A DNA stretch of 64,000 nt from Leucothrix mucor DSM 2157 (GCF_000419525.1 NZ_ATTE01000001.1:1364001-1428000), one strand, 5' to 3'. Positions 1 to 8,049 are shown, counted from the stretch's first letter. Translations and numbers: made by a program. Notes: generated by a model not told the origin, from the sequence alone.

Positions 1-508
1 ACTCCGTATTCACTTGCCGCGCCAGTCGCCAATAATCATTGGCGGACTTGTTTCTGACGACTAACAATTTAGGCATGTGGTGTTCACCGACCAAATTCAG
101 CACCGTCCAAATCACTTCAAAAGGTAATTCCCAATCCTGTAATTTGAAGGCTAAATAAGAGCGCCCAATATCCTCATGCTGTGGCGCACCAATACGGATT
201 GTTCCCTGAATATCTATTTCACGGGTACGAATTGGCTTGGCGATGTCATGAAGAATCACGCCTAAAATAAGCGCCTGACGCTGCCATCCTTGTATATGAC
301 TCGCCTCATTTCCAAACAATAAATACAGCTCATCCAACACCATGCCAGTGTGAATATGCACATCACCTTCGCCATGCCATTCTGGATCTTGCGGCGTACA
401 TTTGAAACGATTTAGGTAATCAATGTGCGGGCCTAACATCTCTACACACTCATCGATATCAGGCGCTGCATCGACTGCCAGACTTTCTAACCAGACTGTT
501 ATTTTCAT
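1..508 (-). CDS. HD-domain end-healing protein, probable HD-Pnk (partial, 3' end beyond window)
   Basis: Reading from an ATG at 508 to the window edge gives about 169 residues of an open frame with an HD metal-phosphohydrolase pattern: an early HIHTG, then LHDIAKP, a following HED and a later GEHHMP. The first codon overlaps the stop of the RNA ligase gene (ATGA) and has a strong AGGAGGG ribosome site inside that gene, so the two are translationally coupled. A known bacterial enzyme, Runella HD-Pnk, joins an N-terminal HD 2',3'-phosphatase to a C-terminal P-loop 5'-OH polynucleotide kinase and is encoded near an RNA ligase. I infer the same here from the HD domain and the neighbour. The kinase half would lie left of base 1 and is not visible, so a stand-alone HD phosphatase remains possible. 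Confidence 0.72.
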   Translation of the reverse strand, partial: MKITVWLESLAVDAAPDIDECVEMLGPHIDYLNRFKCTPQDPEWHGEGDVHIHTGMVLDELYLLFGNEASHIQGWQRQALILGVILHDIAKPIRTREIDIQGTIRIGAPQHEDIGRSYLAFKLQDWELPFEVIWTVLNLVGEHHMPKLLVVRNKSANDYWRLARQVNTE

Positions 509-1164
509 GATGTGCCCTCCTTTTTCTGAGCCTGTAAACCAGCCTGCAAGCCATTCGGCACTATCTCAGCTTGCATCCAATGTTGGTCGGTTTGCACGTG
601 GTTTGGCCGCACCCATTTGGCAACACTCTGCTTAAATTCATCATAAGCAAACTGCTCAGCCAAGCGCGCGACATAGCCTTCCACCACACCTTGATCAATA
701 TGAATGTCACGGATCAACGCTTCATCCCACACGCCACGATAAAGCACCGGCGGGGTATGGATACCCAGTAGTTCAAACCATTCCTCGGTTTCGGTCCAAC
801 TCATGCAGTTGTTATCAGCACTCCATACGGAGAAGCCATAAAAATAGCTCTGTAAATTTTGATACGCCACTGAGTGCCGGGCGTACAGGTTTTCACCGCA
901 GATACGCCATCCCTCGGGAATCTCATGTGCGATAGTGCTATGCCAGCGCTTGACCCAATCGCGAGAAGGGTGATTTCGGCTATCCAAAGAACGCGCATGG
1001 GTATGGTCACGATAGAGCGTGGTATTTTCGCCATCCATTTTTTCGGTGACGATAATCTCGCGCCCCACAAAATGATCGGTATTGGCTGTGCACACATCAT
1101 CGCTGCTTACACCCGGAGACCAAGGTAAGTGATGCGTGCGCGGATATTTTATGTAATTTGACAT
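505..1164 (-). CDS. ATP-dependent RNA ligase (Rnl family)
   Basis: A 219-residue nucleotidyltransferase-type ligase. Motif I, EKMDGEN with the adenylylated lysine near residue 42, is clear. A GENLYARH element fits motif III, VEGYVAR fits motif IV and AKWVRP fits motif V. The protein is short, about the size of a bare ligase catalytic core. I chose the ATG at 1164 because AGGA lies about 9 bases upstream; a GTG at 1185 would add seven residues and has no better ribosome site. It is followed with an ATGA overlap by the HD protein, so sealing and end-healing activities appear to be co-produced. Such enzymes join 5'-phosphate and 3'-OH RNA ends in the cytoplasm. The substrate is unknown; tRNA broken by anticodon nucleases is a reasonable guess only. 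Confidence 0.85.
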   Translation of the reverse strand: MSNYIKYPRTHHLPWSPGVSSDDVCTANTDHFVGREIIVTEKMDGENTTLYRDHTHARSLDSRNHPSRDWVKRWHSTIAHEIPEGWRICGENLYARHSVAYQNLQSYFYGFSVWSADNNCMSWTETEEWFELLGIHTPPVLYRGVWDEALIRDIHIDQGVVEGYVARLAEQFAYDEFKQSVAKWVRPNHVQTDQHWMQAEIVPNGLQAGLQAQKKEGTS

Positions 1165-1185
1165 TGTCTTAATCCTACGGAACAC

Positions 1186-1472
1186 GCCAAATGTTCAATT
1201 AGATATTAGATTGAATTTAGCTGGCTCCAAACACTTTTAAAGCACACGAATTCGAACGACTGAGTATTAAAACTGAGTAGTTAAGCGCCGTTAAAGAACG
1301 ACATCGTGCGTTAAGTTATTGCTGTGTTTGATTAAGATAATTACATGACTCTGATGGAGTTGTCGGCCATAGGCCTAGTTAGAATTATTCTCCGAGAGTA
1401 AATGGTTTACTTCCGGCTGTCTACCAGTGAATTTCAGGAAAGGAAGTAAAGTGTTGAGCCGGACTGAATAGG
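1186..1472. other. Non-coding gap upstream of the RNA ligase
   Basis: This 287-base gap lies upstream of the RNA-repair genes and downstream of the WYL regulator, both on the minus strand. It must hold the promoter of the ligase operon. I see no convincing open frame, hairpin terminator or RNA gene in it. Confidence 0.5.
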
Positions 1473-2174
1473 TTATTGATCGTCGCAACGACTTTGCTCC
1501 AACTGCATTCTCGCCAGACAGTCTTGCAAGCTTTGCCCGGGCTCATCGTTAAAGACACGTGCTAACACCTTAATACTTTGAATACGGTCCAAGCGAAAAG
1601 TACGAAACGTTTGGCGCAGTTCACACCATGCGCTGAGCGTCCATACATTACCCCAGAAAAATAGGCCTAGCGGCTTCACTTCGCGCTGGCTAAGTTCTCC
1701 ATCGGCACGTTGATAACTCAGCTCAATATAATGATGGTCGTGAATGGCTTTACGGCAAATATCGAGGGTACTTTCCAAGTCTTCACGCTGGCCAAAGCGG
1801 GGCGCATAGAGCTTGCTGTCATCCAGCACATGTCGCAGCTCTTCGGGGATGACGGCATAGACTTTATCCATCACCGACTGCGCGCTAATGCTTAACTCCG
1901 CACCGCCCCAGGATTGCAGCATGCGAGAACCCAAAACCAAGGCTTCGATCTCGTCAGCATCAAACATCAATGGGGGAATATCCAGCGAATAACGCAAGTG
2001 GTAACCGACGCCTGTTTCACCTTCAACAGGCACGCCGGAGAGACTCAAATCCTGCATGTCGCGATAGATAGTCCGGGGCGAAACTTCTAAGCGATCAGAC
2101 AGTTCTTGCGCTGTTACCAAGCGCTTATTCCGCAGTATTTGTACGATTTGGAATAGTCGGTCAGCACGGCGCAT
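1473..2174 (-). CDS. YafY-type transcriptional regulator (HTH_11 plus WYL domain)
   Basis: A 233-residue regulator of usual length for the YafY family. Residues about 1-60 form a DeoR-like winged helix (MRRADRLFQIVQILRNKR, then RTIYRDMQDL as recognition helix). Residues about 140-215 form a WYL domain, with YIELSYQRADGE, a VKPLGLFFWGNVW segment and a FRTFRLDRI segment. WYL domains sense small ligands or nucleic acids and often regulate neighbours. The VOC-family gene lies 17 bases upstream on the same strand, so the two are probably one operon and the regulator probably controls it. The region around its start codon is partly duplicated at 9069-9087. Confidence 0.88.
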   Translation of the reverse strand: MRRADRLFQIVQILRNKRLVTAQELSDRLEVSPRTIYRDMQDLSLSGVPVEGETGVGYHLRYSLDIPPLMFDADEIEALVLGSRMLQSWGGAELSISAQSVMDKVYAVIPEELRHVLDDSKLYAPRFGQREDLESTLDICRKAIHDHHYIELSYQRADGELSQREVKPLGLFFWGNVWTLSAWCELRQTFRTFRLDRIQSIKVLARVFNDEPGQSLQDCLARMQLEQSRCDDQ

Positions 2175-2186
2175 AGTCAGATATCC
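2168..2186. repeat. 19-bp exact direct repeat, copy 1 (start of WYL regulator gene)
   Basis: The 19 bases ggcgcatagtcagatatcc span the first codons and leader of the WYL regulator gene. The identical 19 bases recur in the same orientation at 9069-9087, just after the LLM oxidoreductase gene. Flanks diverge. Chance identity of this length within 64 kb is unlikely. Confidence 0.8.
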
Positions 2187-2191
2187 TTTGC

Positions 2192-2563
2192 TCAGTTCAT
2201 TGAATATAAACCGATACGATTGCCTTCGCTATCTAAAAACTGCGCGAAATAGCCTTTGTCGTCGCCAATGTTAGTTTTAGGAACCAGTACCTTACTGCCT
2301 CGTTCAATGGCGCGATCGAGTATGGTGGTTAAGTCGTCTGCACCGAAGTAAATCACTTGTCCGGTCGCCGATGGTTCATAGTCTTCTGCCTCTATTAACA
2401 TGCCGCAAGTATCCGTTTCGGAGCCATCGAACATCGACATTTTCATACCCGGCATATCCTCATCGCGAAACGTGCTTTGGGTGACATAGCTGTAAAACTG
2501 TTTGGCACGGGCCATATCTGTTACGGGGATTTCGAACCATACTGCTACTTTACTCATTTCCAT
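2192..2563 (-). CDS. VOC (glyoxalase/bleomycin-resistance fold) family protein
   Basis: A 123-residue single VOC module pair: the first beta-alpha-beta-beta-beta unit begins VAVWFEIPVTDMARAKQFY and the second begins TGQVIYFGADDLTTILDRA and ends FLDSEGNRIGLYS. This is the usual length for small VOC proteins such as the YaeR/PhnB-like group. The C-terminal SEGNRIGLYS carries a common near-metal motif, but no function can be assigned. AGGAG lies 8 bases before the ATG at 2563; an ATG two codons later is possible. It precedes the WYL regulator by 17 bases in a likely operon. Confidence 0.87.
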   Translation of the reverse strand: MEMSKVAVWFEIPVTDMARAKQFYSYVTQSTFRDEDMPGMKMSMFDGSETDTCGMLIEAEDYEPSATGQVIYFGADDLTTILDRAIERGSKVLVPKTNIGDDKGYFAQFLDSEGNRIGLYSMN

Positions 2564-2728
2564 TGGGAAGCTCCTTTGTGTGTTGAATGAGAGTTGAGTA
2601 TGCAGGGGTCTTACTGACAGCTTTATGTCAGTAGTGGGGTTAGCAAGCTAAAACTAAAACTCTGTCACCCTCAATATCGCAGTCCAGAAACTACGAGTGA
2701 CCCAATATCATTTTTTTCGCTAAACACT

Positions 2729-3060
2729 GAAAATGTGATTATCGATGAGGCGCAGCAATACCCGGAATTGTTTCGTGTATTGAGGGGGGGGTAATTGATG
2801 CGAACCGCAAATTAAAAGGGCGTTTCCTGCTGACGGGGTCCAGCTCGCCTGAGATAGTGAAGGGGATTACTGAAAGTTTGGCAGGTCGTATTGCAACGGT
2901 AGAAATCAAGCTGAATTCTGTTATTAAACGACAAGCGCTTCGTGGGCTGGAAAACTTTATCACAGACGTGAAATGCCCTTATGGCATTGTGATCAATAGG
3001 GGCAAACGGGTTGAGTTTCTCACTGAAAAAATTGTGCAGATACCGGTGCAATTTATCTAG
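2729..3060 (+). pseudogene. Relic of an AAA_14/DUF4143-type P-loop ATPase
   Basis: The frame from 2729 reads ENVIIDEAQQYPELFRVLRG, the Walker B region of this ATPase family, then hits TAA at 2792 after a run of eight G (2784-2791). Two bases out of frame it continues as VIDANRKLKGRFLLTGSSSP and SLAGRIATVEI, the usual continuation. About 15 codons later the frame jumps to the family's C-terminal end: ALRGLENFITDVKCPYGIVI and LTEKIVQIPVQFI then TAG. The Walker A end and some 200 central residues of the DUF4143 part are missing. So the gene carries an N-terminal loss, a frameshift and an internal deletion. Full-length members have about 380-420 residues. No intact copy is in the window. Confidence 0.82.
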
Positions 3061-3249
3061 AAGTGGTACGCATATCGATAGGTAATCACCAGAATCACCA
3101 CGAATTGATTTTCATAAATATTTAAATTAATTGCAGTTTTTTAGTTTTTCTCTCCTATGCTTAATTTCTTAAGTAGTCAACGAACTGACTCCTAGGGGCA
3201 TTGTAAGATCGCTACGATTCAAAACGTACACAACCCAGAGAATAATTAA

Positions 3250-3960
3250 ATGGACTCAGTTTCCAACCGCTCTTTTTTTTATATTTCAACATTCACTATC
3301 ATCTCAGCACTGCTTTTAAGTGTTGCCATGAGCCTGCTATCAGTCGCTCACGCCACCTCATGGAGGCCACCACCAGGGGAAGTGACAGGCTACAATCTCA
3401 AATTTGCAACCGTTGTAAATAAAGTCAATCAGTACACCGATTTCGTTCAAACCCGTGGCAAAAAATGGGTCGAGAAAAACAGTGCAGACCGTGTCATCCA
3501 TAGCTATACAGAAGCAAACCGGGATGCTTCGTCAGTTTATCTAAAGGATCACTCGCGTAAATTGCGACTTGAGCTCAATTTGCAAAATAAGACGCTCTAT
3601 GTTTATGACCATTGGAAGTTTGGATCAACGAAGCGGGATATTGGCCTTATCCACCACAGCTTTTTAGTAGTGCCACCAAAGATACAACCCGCGCCAGTGT
3701 CCCCTAGTGAAGCGTGTCGTAGAGCCGGTGGAGAGATGAAGTCGGGTCTGGGGGTAGGGAATATATTTTGTGTTAAGCCGGCCAAGGATGCTGGCAAACG
3801 ATGCACCGATAGTAGCCAATGTGAAGGGCGTTGTGATTATAAACCATTGGTACCAGGTGGTACGTCCGAAGTCATTGGTCAGTGTCAGGTGACTATTCCA
3901 TCTTCCAACTGTTATCAGGAAATGAGAGCTGGTCGGGTTGGCCCCAAAATTTGCCCTTAA
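3250..3960 (+). CDS. Secreted cysteine-rich protein of unknown function
   Basis: A 236-residue protein with a long Sec signal peptide (hydrophobic stretch about residues 11-34, likely cleavage after AHA near 36). The middle is polar, without a fold I recognise. The last 85 residues hold eight cysteines in a pattern including DAGKRCTDSSQCEGRC, which I recognise as a recurring C-terminal module in secreted gammaproteobacterial proteins, probably disulfide-bonded. It stands alone on the plus strand between the ATPase relic and arginase. The ribosome site is weak (agaga). A perfect 14-bp hairpin follows the stop. No function can be assigned; the periplasm or exterior is the likely location. Confidence 0.75.
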   Translation: MDSVSNRSFFYISTFTIISALLLSVAMSLLSVAHATSWRPPPGEVTGYNLKFATVVNKVNQYTDFVQTRGKKWVEKNSADRVIHSYTEANRDASSVYLKDHSRKLRLELNLQNKTLYVYDHWKFGSTKRDIGLIHHSFLVVPPKIQPAPVSPSEACRRAGGEMKSGLGVGNIFCVKPAKDAGKRCTDSSQCEGRCDYKPLVPGGTSEVIGQCQVTIPSSNCYQEMRAGRVGPKICP

Positions 3961-3976
3961 GTAGTGTCAGCATTGT

Positions 3977-4010
3977 GCAGCTATGGCCATTGTAATATGG
4001 CCATAGCTGC
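3977..4010. terminator. Perfect 14-bp hairpin between convergent genes
   Basis: Arms gcagctatggccat and atggccatagctgc pair perfectly around a six-base loop. It lies 16 bases after the stop of the secreted protein and 30 bases before the stop of arginase, so it probably ends both transcripts. There is only a short T-rich tail (ttattt) on the plus side. Confidence 0.7.
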
Positions 4011-4040
4011 TTATTTCATCAGACTCTCTGGGAATTTGGG

Positions 4041-4973
4041 CTATAAAATGCACTCACCCAAAGCACTTTTAATCAACAACACCGCACGCTCAGCAGACAC
4101 GTTTTTATGGTCTAAAAACGGGTTCAACTCCACCACATCCATCGCCAACATGTTCTGGCTCTCAGCGCACAGCTCTAGCAGCAAATGCGCTTCGCGGTAG
4201 TTCACGCCACCTTGTACCGTGGTGCCGGTGCCGGGAATAACCGAAGGATCACAGCCATCCAGATCAAAGCTCAAATGGAAGCCTGCCGTATTATGGCCCA
4301 CTAATCGAATCGCTTCGCGGCTTACCGCAGCCATGCCCATCTCATCAATATCGCGCATAGTGAACACGTGAATGCCCGCATCGCGAATGATTTTCTGCTC
4401 ATTGCTATCGATATCACGCACGCCGATCAGTACCACATTTTCCGGTTTAACTTTTGCGCCAGGGGCCAGAATATCAATCAGATCCTGATCGCCTTTGCCC
4501 AGTAAATGCGCCAGTGGCATGCCATGAATATTGCCGGATGGGGATGACTCCGGCGTATTCATATCGCCATGTGCGTCGAACCAAATCAAGCCGATTTCCT
4601 GTTGCTTCGTCTCGCGGTAAAAATGCGAGGTCGCAGAGACTGAGCCCATGGCCACCGAGTGATCGCCACCGGTAATCAGTGGGAAATTTCCCTGCTCCAG
4701 CGTAGCATAAGCCACATTGGCCAGATCAGTACAAACCTGCAGTATTTCTTGCTTGTAACGGGCTGAGCTTTGGCCGTCGACTTTGCGTTCCTGTGTTTCT
4801 TTTTGCGGAACGCTAATGTCGATATCGCGGGCCACTTCATAACCCATTTTGCGCAATGCGGCGCGTAAGCCAGCCACTCGTAAAGCCGAGGGGCCAGCGT
4901 CGGTGCCACGGCGTGATGCGCCTAAATCGAGCGGCACGCCGATCACTTGGATCGTGGTTTGATGTCTGGTCAT
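4041..4973 (-). CDS. rocF: Arginase
   Basis: A 310-residue ureohydrolase that splits arginine to ornithine and urea. The Mn-binding signatures are present in order: GGDHSVAMGS, then WFDAHGDMNTPESS with a SGNIHGMPLA substrate loop, then SFDLDGCDPS. The last differs slightly from the common DVDALDP but keeps both metal-binding aspartates. The SGNIHG loop favours arginase over agmatinase. The gene starts 30 bases downstream of the ornithine cyclodeaminase stop on the same strand, with AAGGAAT before the ATG, so the two form an operon for turning arginine into ornithine, then proline. The AsnC/Lrp-type regulator across the divergent promoter probably controls them. Confidence 0.95.
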   Translation of the reverse strand: MTRHQTTIQVIGVPLDLGASRRGTDAGPSALRVAGLRAALRKMGYEVARDIDISVPQKETQERKVDGQSSARYKQEILQVCTDLANVAYATLEQGNFPLITGGDHSVAMGSVSATSHFYRETKQQEIGLIWFDAHGDMNTPESSPSGNIHGMPLAHLLGKGDQDLIDILAPGAKVKPENVVLIGVRDIDSNEQKIIRDAGIHVFTMRDIDEMGMAAVSREAIRLVGHNTAGFHLSFDLDGCDPSVIPGTGTTVQGGVNYREAHLLLELCAESQNMLAMDVVELNPFLDHKNVSAERAVLLIKSALGECIL

Positions 4974-5003
4974 AGCGTTATTCCTTGCGTTAAACGTTAA
5001 GCA

Positions 5004-6089
5004 TTAAGCGATTTTTGAAAGAGCACCGGAGCGACGAACCATTCCGTACAGGTCACGTGGGTCATCTGGGTCGGCAATCATATCAAGGTTTTCATACATG
5101 CCCGTCATGCCTGGCTTGCCCAGTTGATCGCGAATATAGCGCAGTGCTGAGAAATCTTCCGTTGCAAAGCCAACGCTATCAAACAGGGTGACTTCTTCGT
5201 CATTCTTACGACCAGCCAGCTCACCACGAATCACTTGCCACATTTCATTGACTGGGTAGTCGGCCGCTAATTGCTGTAATTCACCTTCGATGCGTGTTTG
5301 AGGTGGGTATTCAACAAACAAACTAGCGCGCAATACTAAGGCTTTTTCCAGCTCTGTTTTGCCGGGGCAATCACCGCCAACGGCATTGATATGAACGCCA
5401 GGGCCAACCATGTCATCAGTTAGGATCGTGGCATTTTGCTTATCAGCCGTAACGGTGGTAATGATGTCTGCACCTTGAGCCGCTTCACGAGCCGATGAGC
5501 ATACGGTGATATCAAAACCATAGCCTTGCAGGTTCGCTTTGCACTTGTCAGTTGCCGCTGGGTCAATGTCGTACAAGCGTAGCTGATCAATGCCTAATAA
5601 GGTTTTGAATGCCAGCGCCTGAAACTCCGACTGTGCGCCGTTACCAATAATCGCCATGCAGCGTGAATCTTTACGGGCCAGATACTTTGCGGCAACCACA
5701 GAGGTTGATGCGGTACGCAATGCGGTCAGAATCGTCATTTCAGAGAACAGAATCGGGTAGCCGGTGTACACTTTTGACAATACGCCAAAGGCAGTTACCG
5801 TTTGTAAGCCTTCCTTCATATTCTTTGGGTGGCCATTCACGTATTTGAAGCCGTATAGCTCGCCATCGCTGGTTGGCATTAATTCGATCACGCCTTTATC
5901 TGAGTGCGACGCAACGCGTGGGGTTTTATCAAATAATTCCCAGCGTTTGAAATCTTCTTCGATGTACTCTGCAATGCCTTTCAGCATGTTTTCCATGCCA
6001 ATTTTGCCAACAATTTTCATCATGTGATCAACACTGACAAAAGGCACGATATTCAGGTCCTTATTCATTTGCATGTTGCTTACCGTCAT
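5004..6089 (-). CDS. Ornithine cyclodeaminase
   Basis: A 361-residue member of the ornithine cyclodeaminase/mu-crystallin family, converting ornithine to proline and ammonia with bound NAD. A Rossmann motif IIGNGAQSEFQALAF and the catalytic-region motif AVGGDCPGKTEL are visible. Length is typical of the proteobacterial long form. I chose the ATG at 6089, which has GGGAG 8-12 bases upstream; the 21 codons ahead of it are not protein-like. It is first in the operon with arginase, an arrangement that directly supports arginine to ornithine to proline. The divergent AsnC-family gene begins about 120 bases away. Confidence 0.93.
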   Translation of the reverse strand: MTVSNMQMNKDLNIVPFVSVDHMMKIVGKIGMENMLKGIAEYIEEDFKRWELFDKTPRVASHSDKGVIELMPTSDGELYGFKYVNGHPKNMKEGLQTVTAFGVLSKVYTGYPILFSEMTILTALRTASTSVVAAKYLARKDSRCMAIIGNGAQSEFQALAFKTLLGIDQLRLYDIDPAATDKCKANLQGYGFDITVCSSAREAAQGADIITTVTADKQNATILTDDMVGPGVHINAVGGDCPGKTELEKALVLRASLFVEYPPQTRIEGELQQLAADYPVNEMWQVIRGELAGRKNDEEVTLFDSVGFATEDFSALRYIRDQLGKPGMTGMYENLDMIADPDDPRDLYGMVRRSGALSKIA

Positions 6090-6092
6090 TTT

Positions 6093-6210
6093 TAATCTCC
6101 CATTCCAAGTATGCTCGGCAGGTGTACCGCAGCAATGAGAAAAGTTTAGCAACCTTGAATATCAATCAAAATAGCAATAATATACAAATATTTACTATTA
6201 AATTGCCATT
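6093..6210. promoter_or_regulatory. AT-rich divergent promoter region of ocd-arginase and the AsnC-type regulator
   Basis: The gap between the two divergent starts is strongly AT-rich. It includes aatagcaataatatacaaat followed by atttactatt, whose ends aatag and ctatt are inverted. Lrp/AsnC proteins bind degenerate AT-rich palindromes, so this is the likely binding zone. The exact sites cannot be set by eye. Confidence 0.45.
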
Positions 6211-6675
6211 ATGTCAGTGGTGATTGACCAAATTGACATTATTATGAATAATTACACTCACGATAGCCTCGACCGGCAACTGATTGCGCTCTTGCGCTTG
6301 GATGGGCGTGCGTCCTTATCGAAGCTGGCGGATAAGCTCAAAGTCTCACGCGGTACGGTGCAAAATCGGCTTGATCGTTTGGAAGCCTCGGGAACGTTGT
6401 TGGGCTTTACCGTACGGGTACGTGAAGACTACGGGCTGGATACCATTCGCGCGATTATGATGATCGAAGTGGTCGGTAAATCGACCTCGCAAGTGATTCG
6501 TTTGCTGCGCGGTTTTCCGGAGTTGATTACCTTGCACACGACTAATGGCTCGTGGGATTTGGTGGCCGAAATGCAGGCGTCGAGTCTGGCGGACTTTGAT
6601 CGGGTGCTGCGGGAAATTCGGGTGATTGATGGGGTGTTGAATAGCGAAACCAGTATTTTATTGAGTACGGTTTAG
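6211..6675 (+). CDS. Lrp/AsnC family transcriptional regulator
   Basis: A 154-residue regulator of typical size. The N-terminal helix-turn-helix reads LDRQLIALLRLDGRAS followed by SKLADKLKVSRGTVQNRLDR. The C-terminal half is an AsnC ligand-binding domain (residues about 75-150). It is divergent from the ornithine cyclodeaminase-arginase operon and is followed 22 bases later by an MFS carrier. Arginine- and ornithine-responsive Lrp relatives commonly sit beside such genes, so I infer it is their local regulator. The start could also be the ATG at 6244, eleven codons in; neither start has a clear ribosome site. Confidence 0.9.
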   Translation: MSVVIDQIDIIMNNYTHDSLDRQLIALLRLDGRASLSKLADKLKVSRGTVQNRLDRLEASGTLLGFTVRVREDYGLDTIRAIMMIEVVGKSTSQVIRLLRGFPELITLHTTNGSWDLVAEMQASSLADFDRVLREIRVIDGVLNSETSILLSTV

Positions 6676-6697
6676 GGGAGGGGGATTGTAACGGGGG

Positions 6698-7867
6698 ATG
6701 TCTAATCTAACTTCAATCGAGCCATCATCGCGGCTGACACTGTCGCTGGGTGTCACGCAAACCATTGCCTGGGCCTCAAGCTATTACCTAATTGCGATTT
6801 TGGCGACTCCCATGTCGATGGCATTAGGGGTTACTACGGTTAACATCTATGCCGCTTTCTCCACGGCGCTAATTCTGAGCGCGATTGTTGGTCCGGCAGC
6901 AGGGCGCTTAATTGATCGGTTTGGCGGCAAGCCGGTGCTGTTGTTGACTAACCTGATTTTTGCGGCGGGGCTTGCCATTTTATCCGTAGCAGACACTATT
7001 TTCGTGCTGTGGCTAGGGTGGATCACGCTCGGCTTGGCTATGGGCATGGGGCTCTACGAAGCAGCGTTTGCCACACTGGCAAGGTTGCTAGGCGCTAATG
7101 CACGGCAGTCAATTACCGGAATAACATTGATTGCCGGGTTCGCAAGCACTATCGGCTGGCCTTTAACAACCTGGAGCGAAGCCGAGTTTGGTTGGCGCGC
7201 GGCCTGTCTGATTTGGGCAGGGGTTCATCTAGTCATCGCCATGCCATTAAACTACTACTGTATTCCGGATATTGAGAAACCAGTAGTAGATACACCAACA
7301 AACGATGCCGGGAACAAGGTAACGGTTGATTTGAATATGATACTCCTGGCTGTTGCGTTTGGTGCCTTGTGGACGGTGGCATCCGGCGTTGCGGCGCATT
7401 TGCCGGGTATATTACAAGAGGCGGGTATTACGCTGGCGATGGCGGTTCTGGCGGGGATGTGTCTGGGGCCTGCGCAGGTGTTAGCCAGAATAATTGAGTT
7501 TGGTTACCTCAAACAATATCACCCGATTATCTCTGCAAAATTCTGTGCGCTCGCGCATCCCTTGGGGGCATTGTTGCTGATATTGGGATTACCGTTTAAA
7601 GCTTTTTTGTTTGTGATCTTACACGGCGTGTCATCGGGGCTGACCTCTATTATCAAAGGCACTTTACCGTTGTCCATTTATGGTGCTGAGCATTACGGCT
7701 ATCGCCTCGGATTAATCGGTATTCCCGGTCGCATTGGGCAAGCGATTGCGCCCGTGTTTTTTAGCATTGTCATTGAGCACTACGGGTTAAATGTGTTGTG
7801 GCTGACTAGTAGTTTGCTGGTGATTGCGCTGGTTTGCTTTTCTGTGCTGAGTAAACGGGTTTGTTAG
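6698..7867 (+). CDS. MFS transporter
   Basis: A 389-residue protein with about twelve hydrophobic segments. The conserved cytoplasmic loop after helix 2 reads GRLIDRFGGKPVLL, the major-facilitator signature. A central hydrophilic stretch (residues about 190-205) separates the two six-helix halves. It lies 22 bases after the AsnC-type regulator on the same strand and is likely co-transcribed. The substrate is unknown. Its setting suggests an amino acid or related compound linked to arginine or ornithine use, but MFS carriers next to regulators also often export drugs. Confidence 0.85.
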   Translation: MSNLTSIEPSSRLTLSLGVTQTIAWASSYYLIAILATPMSMALGVTTVNIYAAFSTALILSAIVGPAAGRLIDRFGGKPVLLLTNLIFAAGLAILSVADTIFVLWLGWITLGLAMGMGLYEAAFATLARLLGANARQSITGITLIAGFASTIGWPLTTWSEAEFGWRAACLIWAGVHLVIAMPLNYYCIPDIEKPVVDTPTNDAGNKVTVDLNMILLAVAFGALWTVASGVAAHLPGILQEAGITLAMAVLAGMCLGPAQVLARIIEFGYLKQYHPIISAKFCALAHPLGALLLILGLPFKAFLFVILHGVSSGLTSIIKGTLPLSIYGAEHYGYRLGLIGIPGRIGQAIAPVFFSIVIEHYGLNVLWLTSSLLVIALVCFSVLSKRVC

Positions 7868-7978
7868 TTTCATGAGCATACCCCCCGGTCATATAATCGG
7901 TGTCGTACTTAACTTTGATTGTCAGCAGGGTTTTGTGTGACAGCTGTTTTTATCTATGTTAACTATAACGCTCAGTTG

Positions 7979-8025
7979 TGAAGTGAACTAGGCGATATGC
8001 TCGTTAAGCATGCCTAATCACTTCA
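7979..8025 (+). promoter_or_regulatory. 47-nt interrupted palindrome in the leader of the LLM oxidoreductase gene
   Basis: Three nested arm pairs fold into one long hairpin: tgaagtga with tcacttca, aggc with gcct, and atgct with agcat, around a five-base cgtta loop. It ends 24 bases before the ATG of the next gene. It has no T-run, so it is not an ordinary terminator. It could be an operator for a dimeric regulator or a 5'-UTR RNA structure. Confidence 0.55.
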
Positions 8026-8049
8026 TATCAATTTAATCAGGAATAAGTA

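Noticed and set aside
3964-4200. 78-residue open frame on the plus strand after the secreted protein gene
   Set aside because: It runs through the perfect terminator hairpin and then over the end of arginase on the other strand, and has no family motif.
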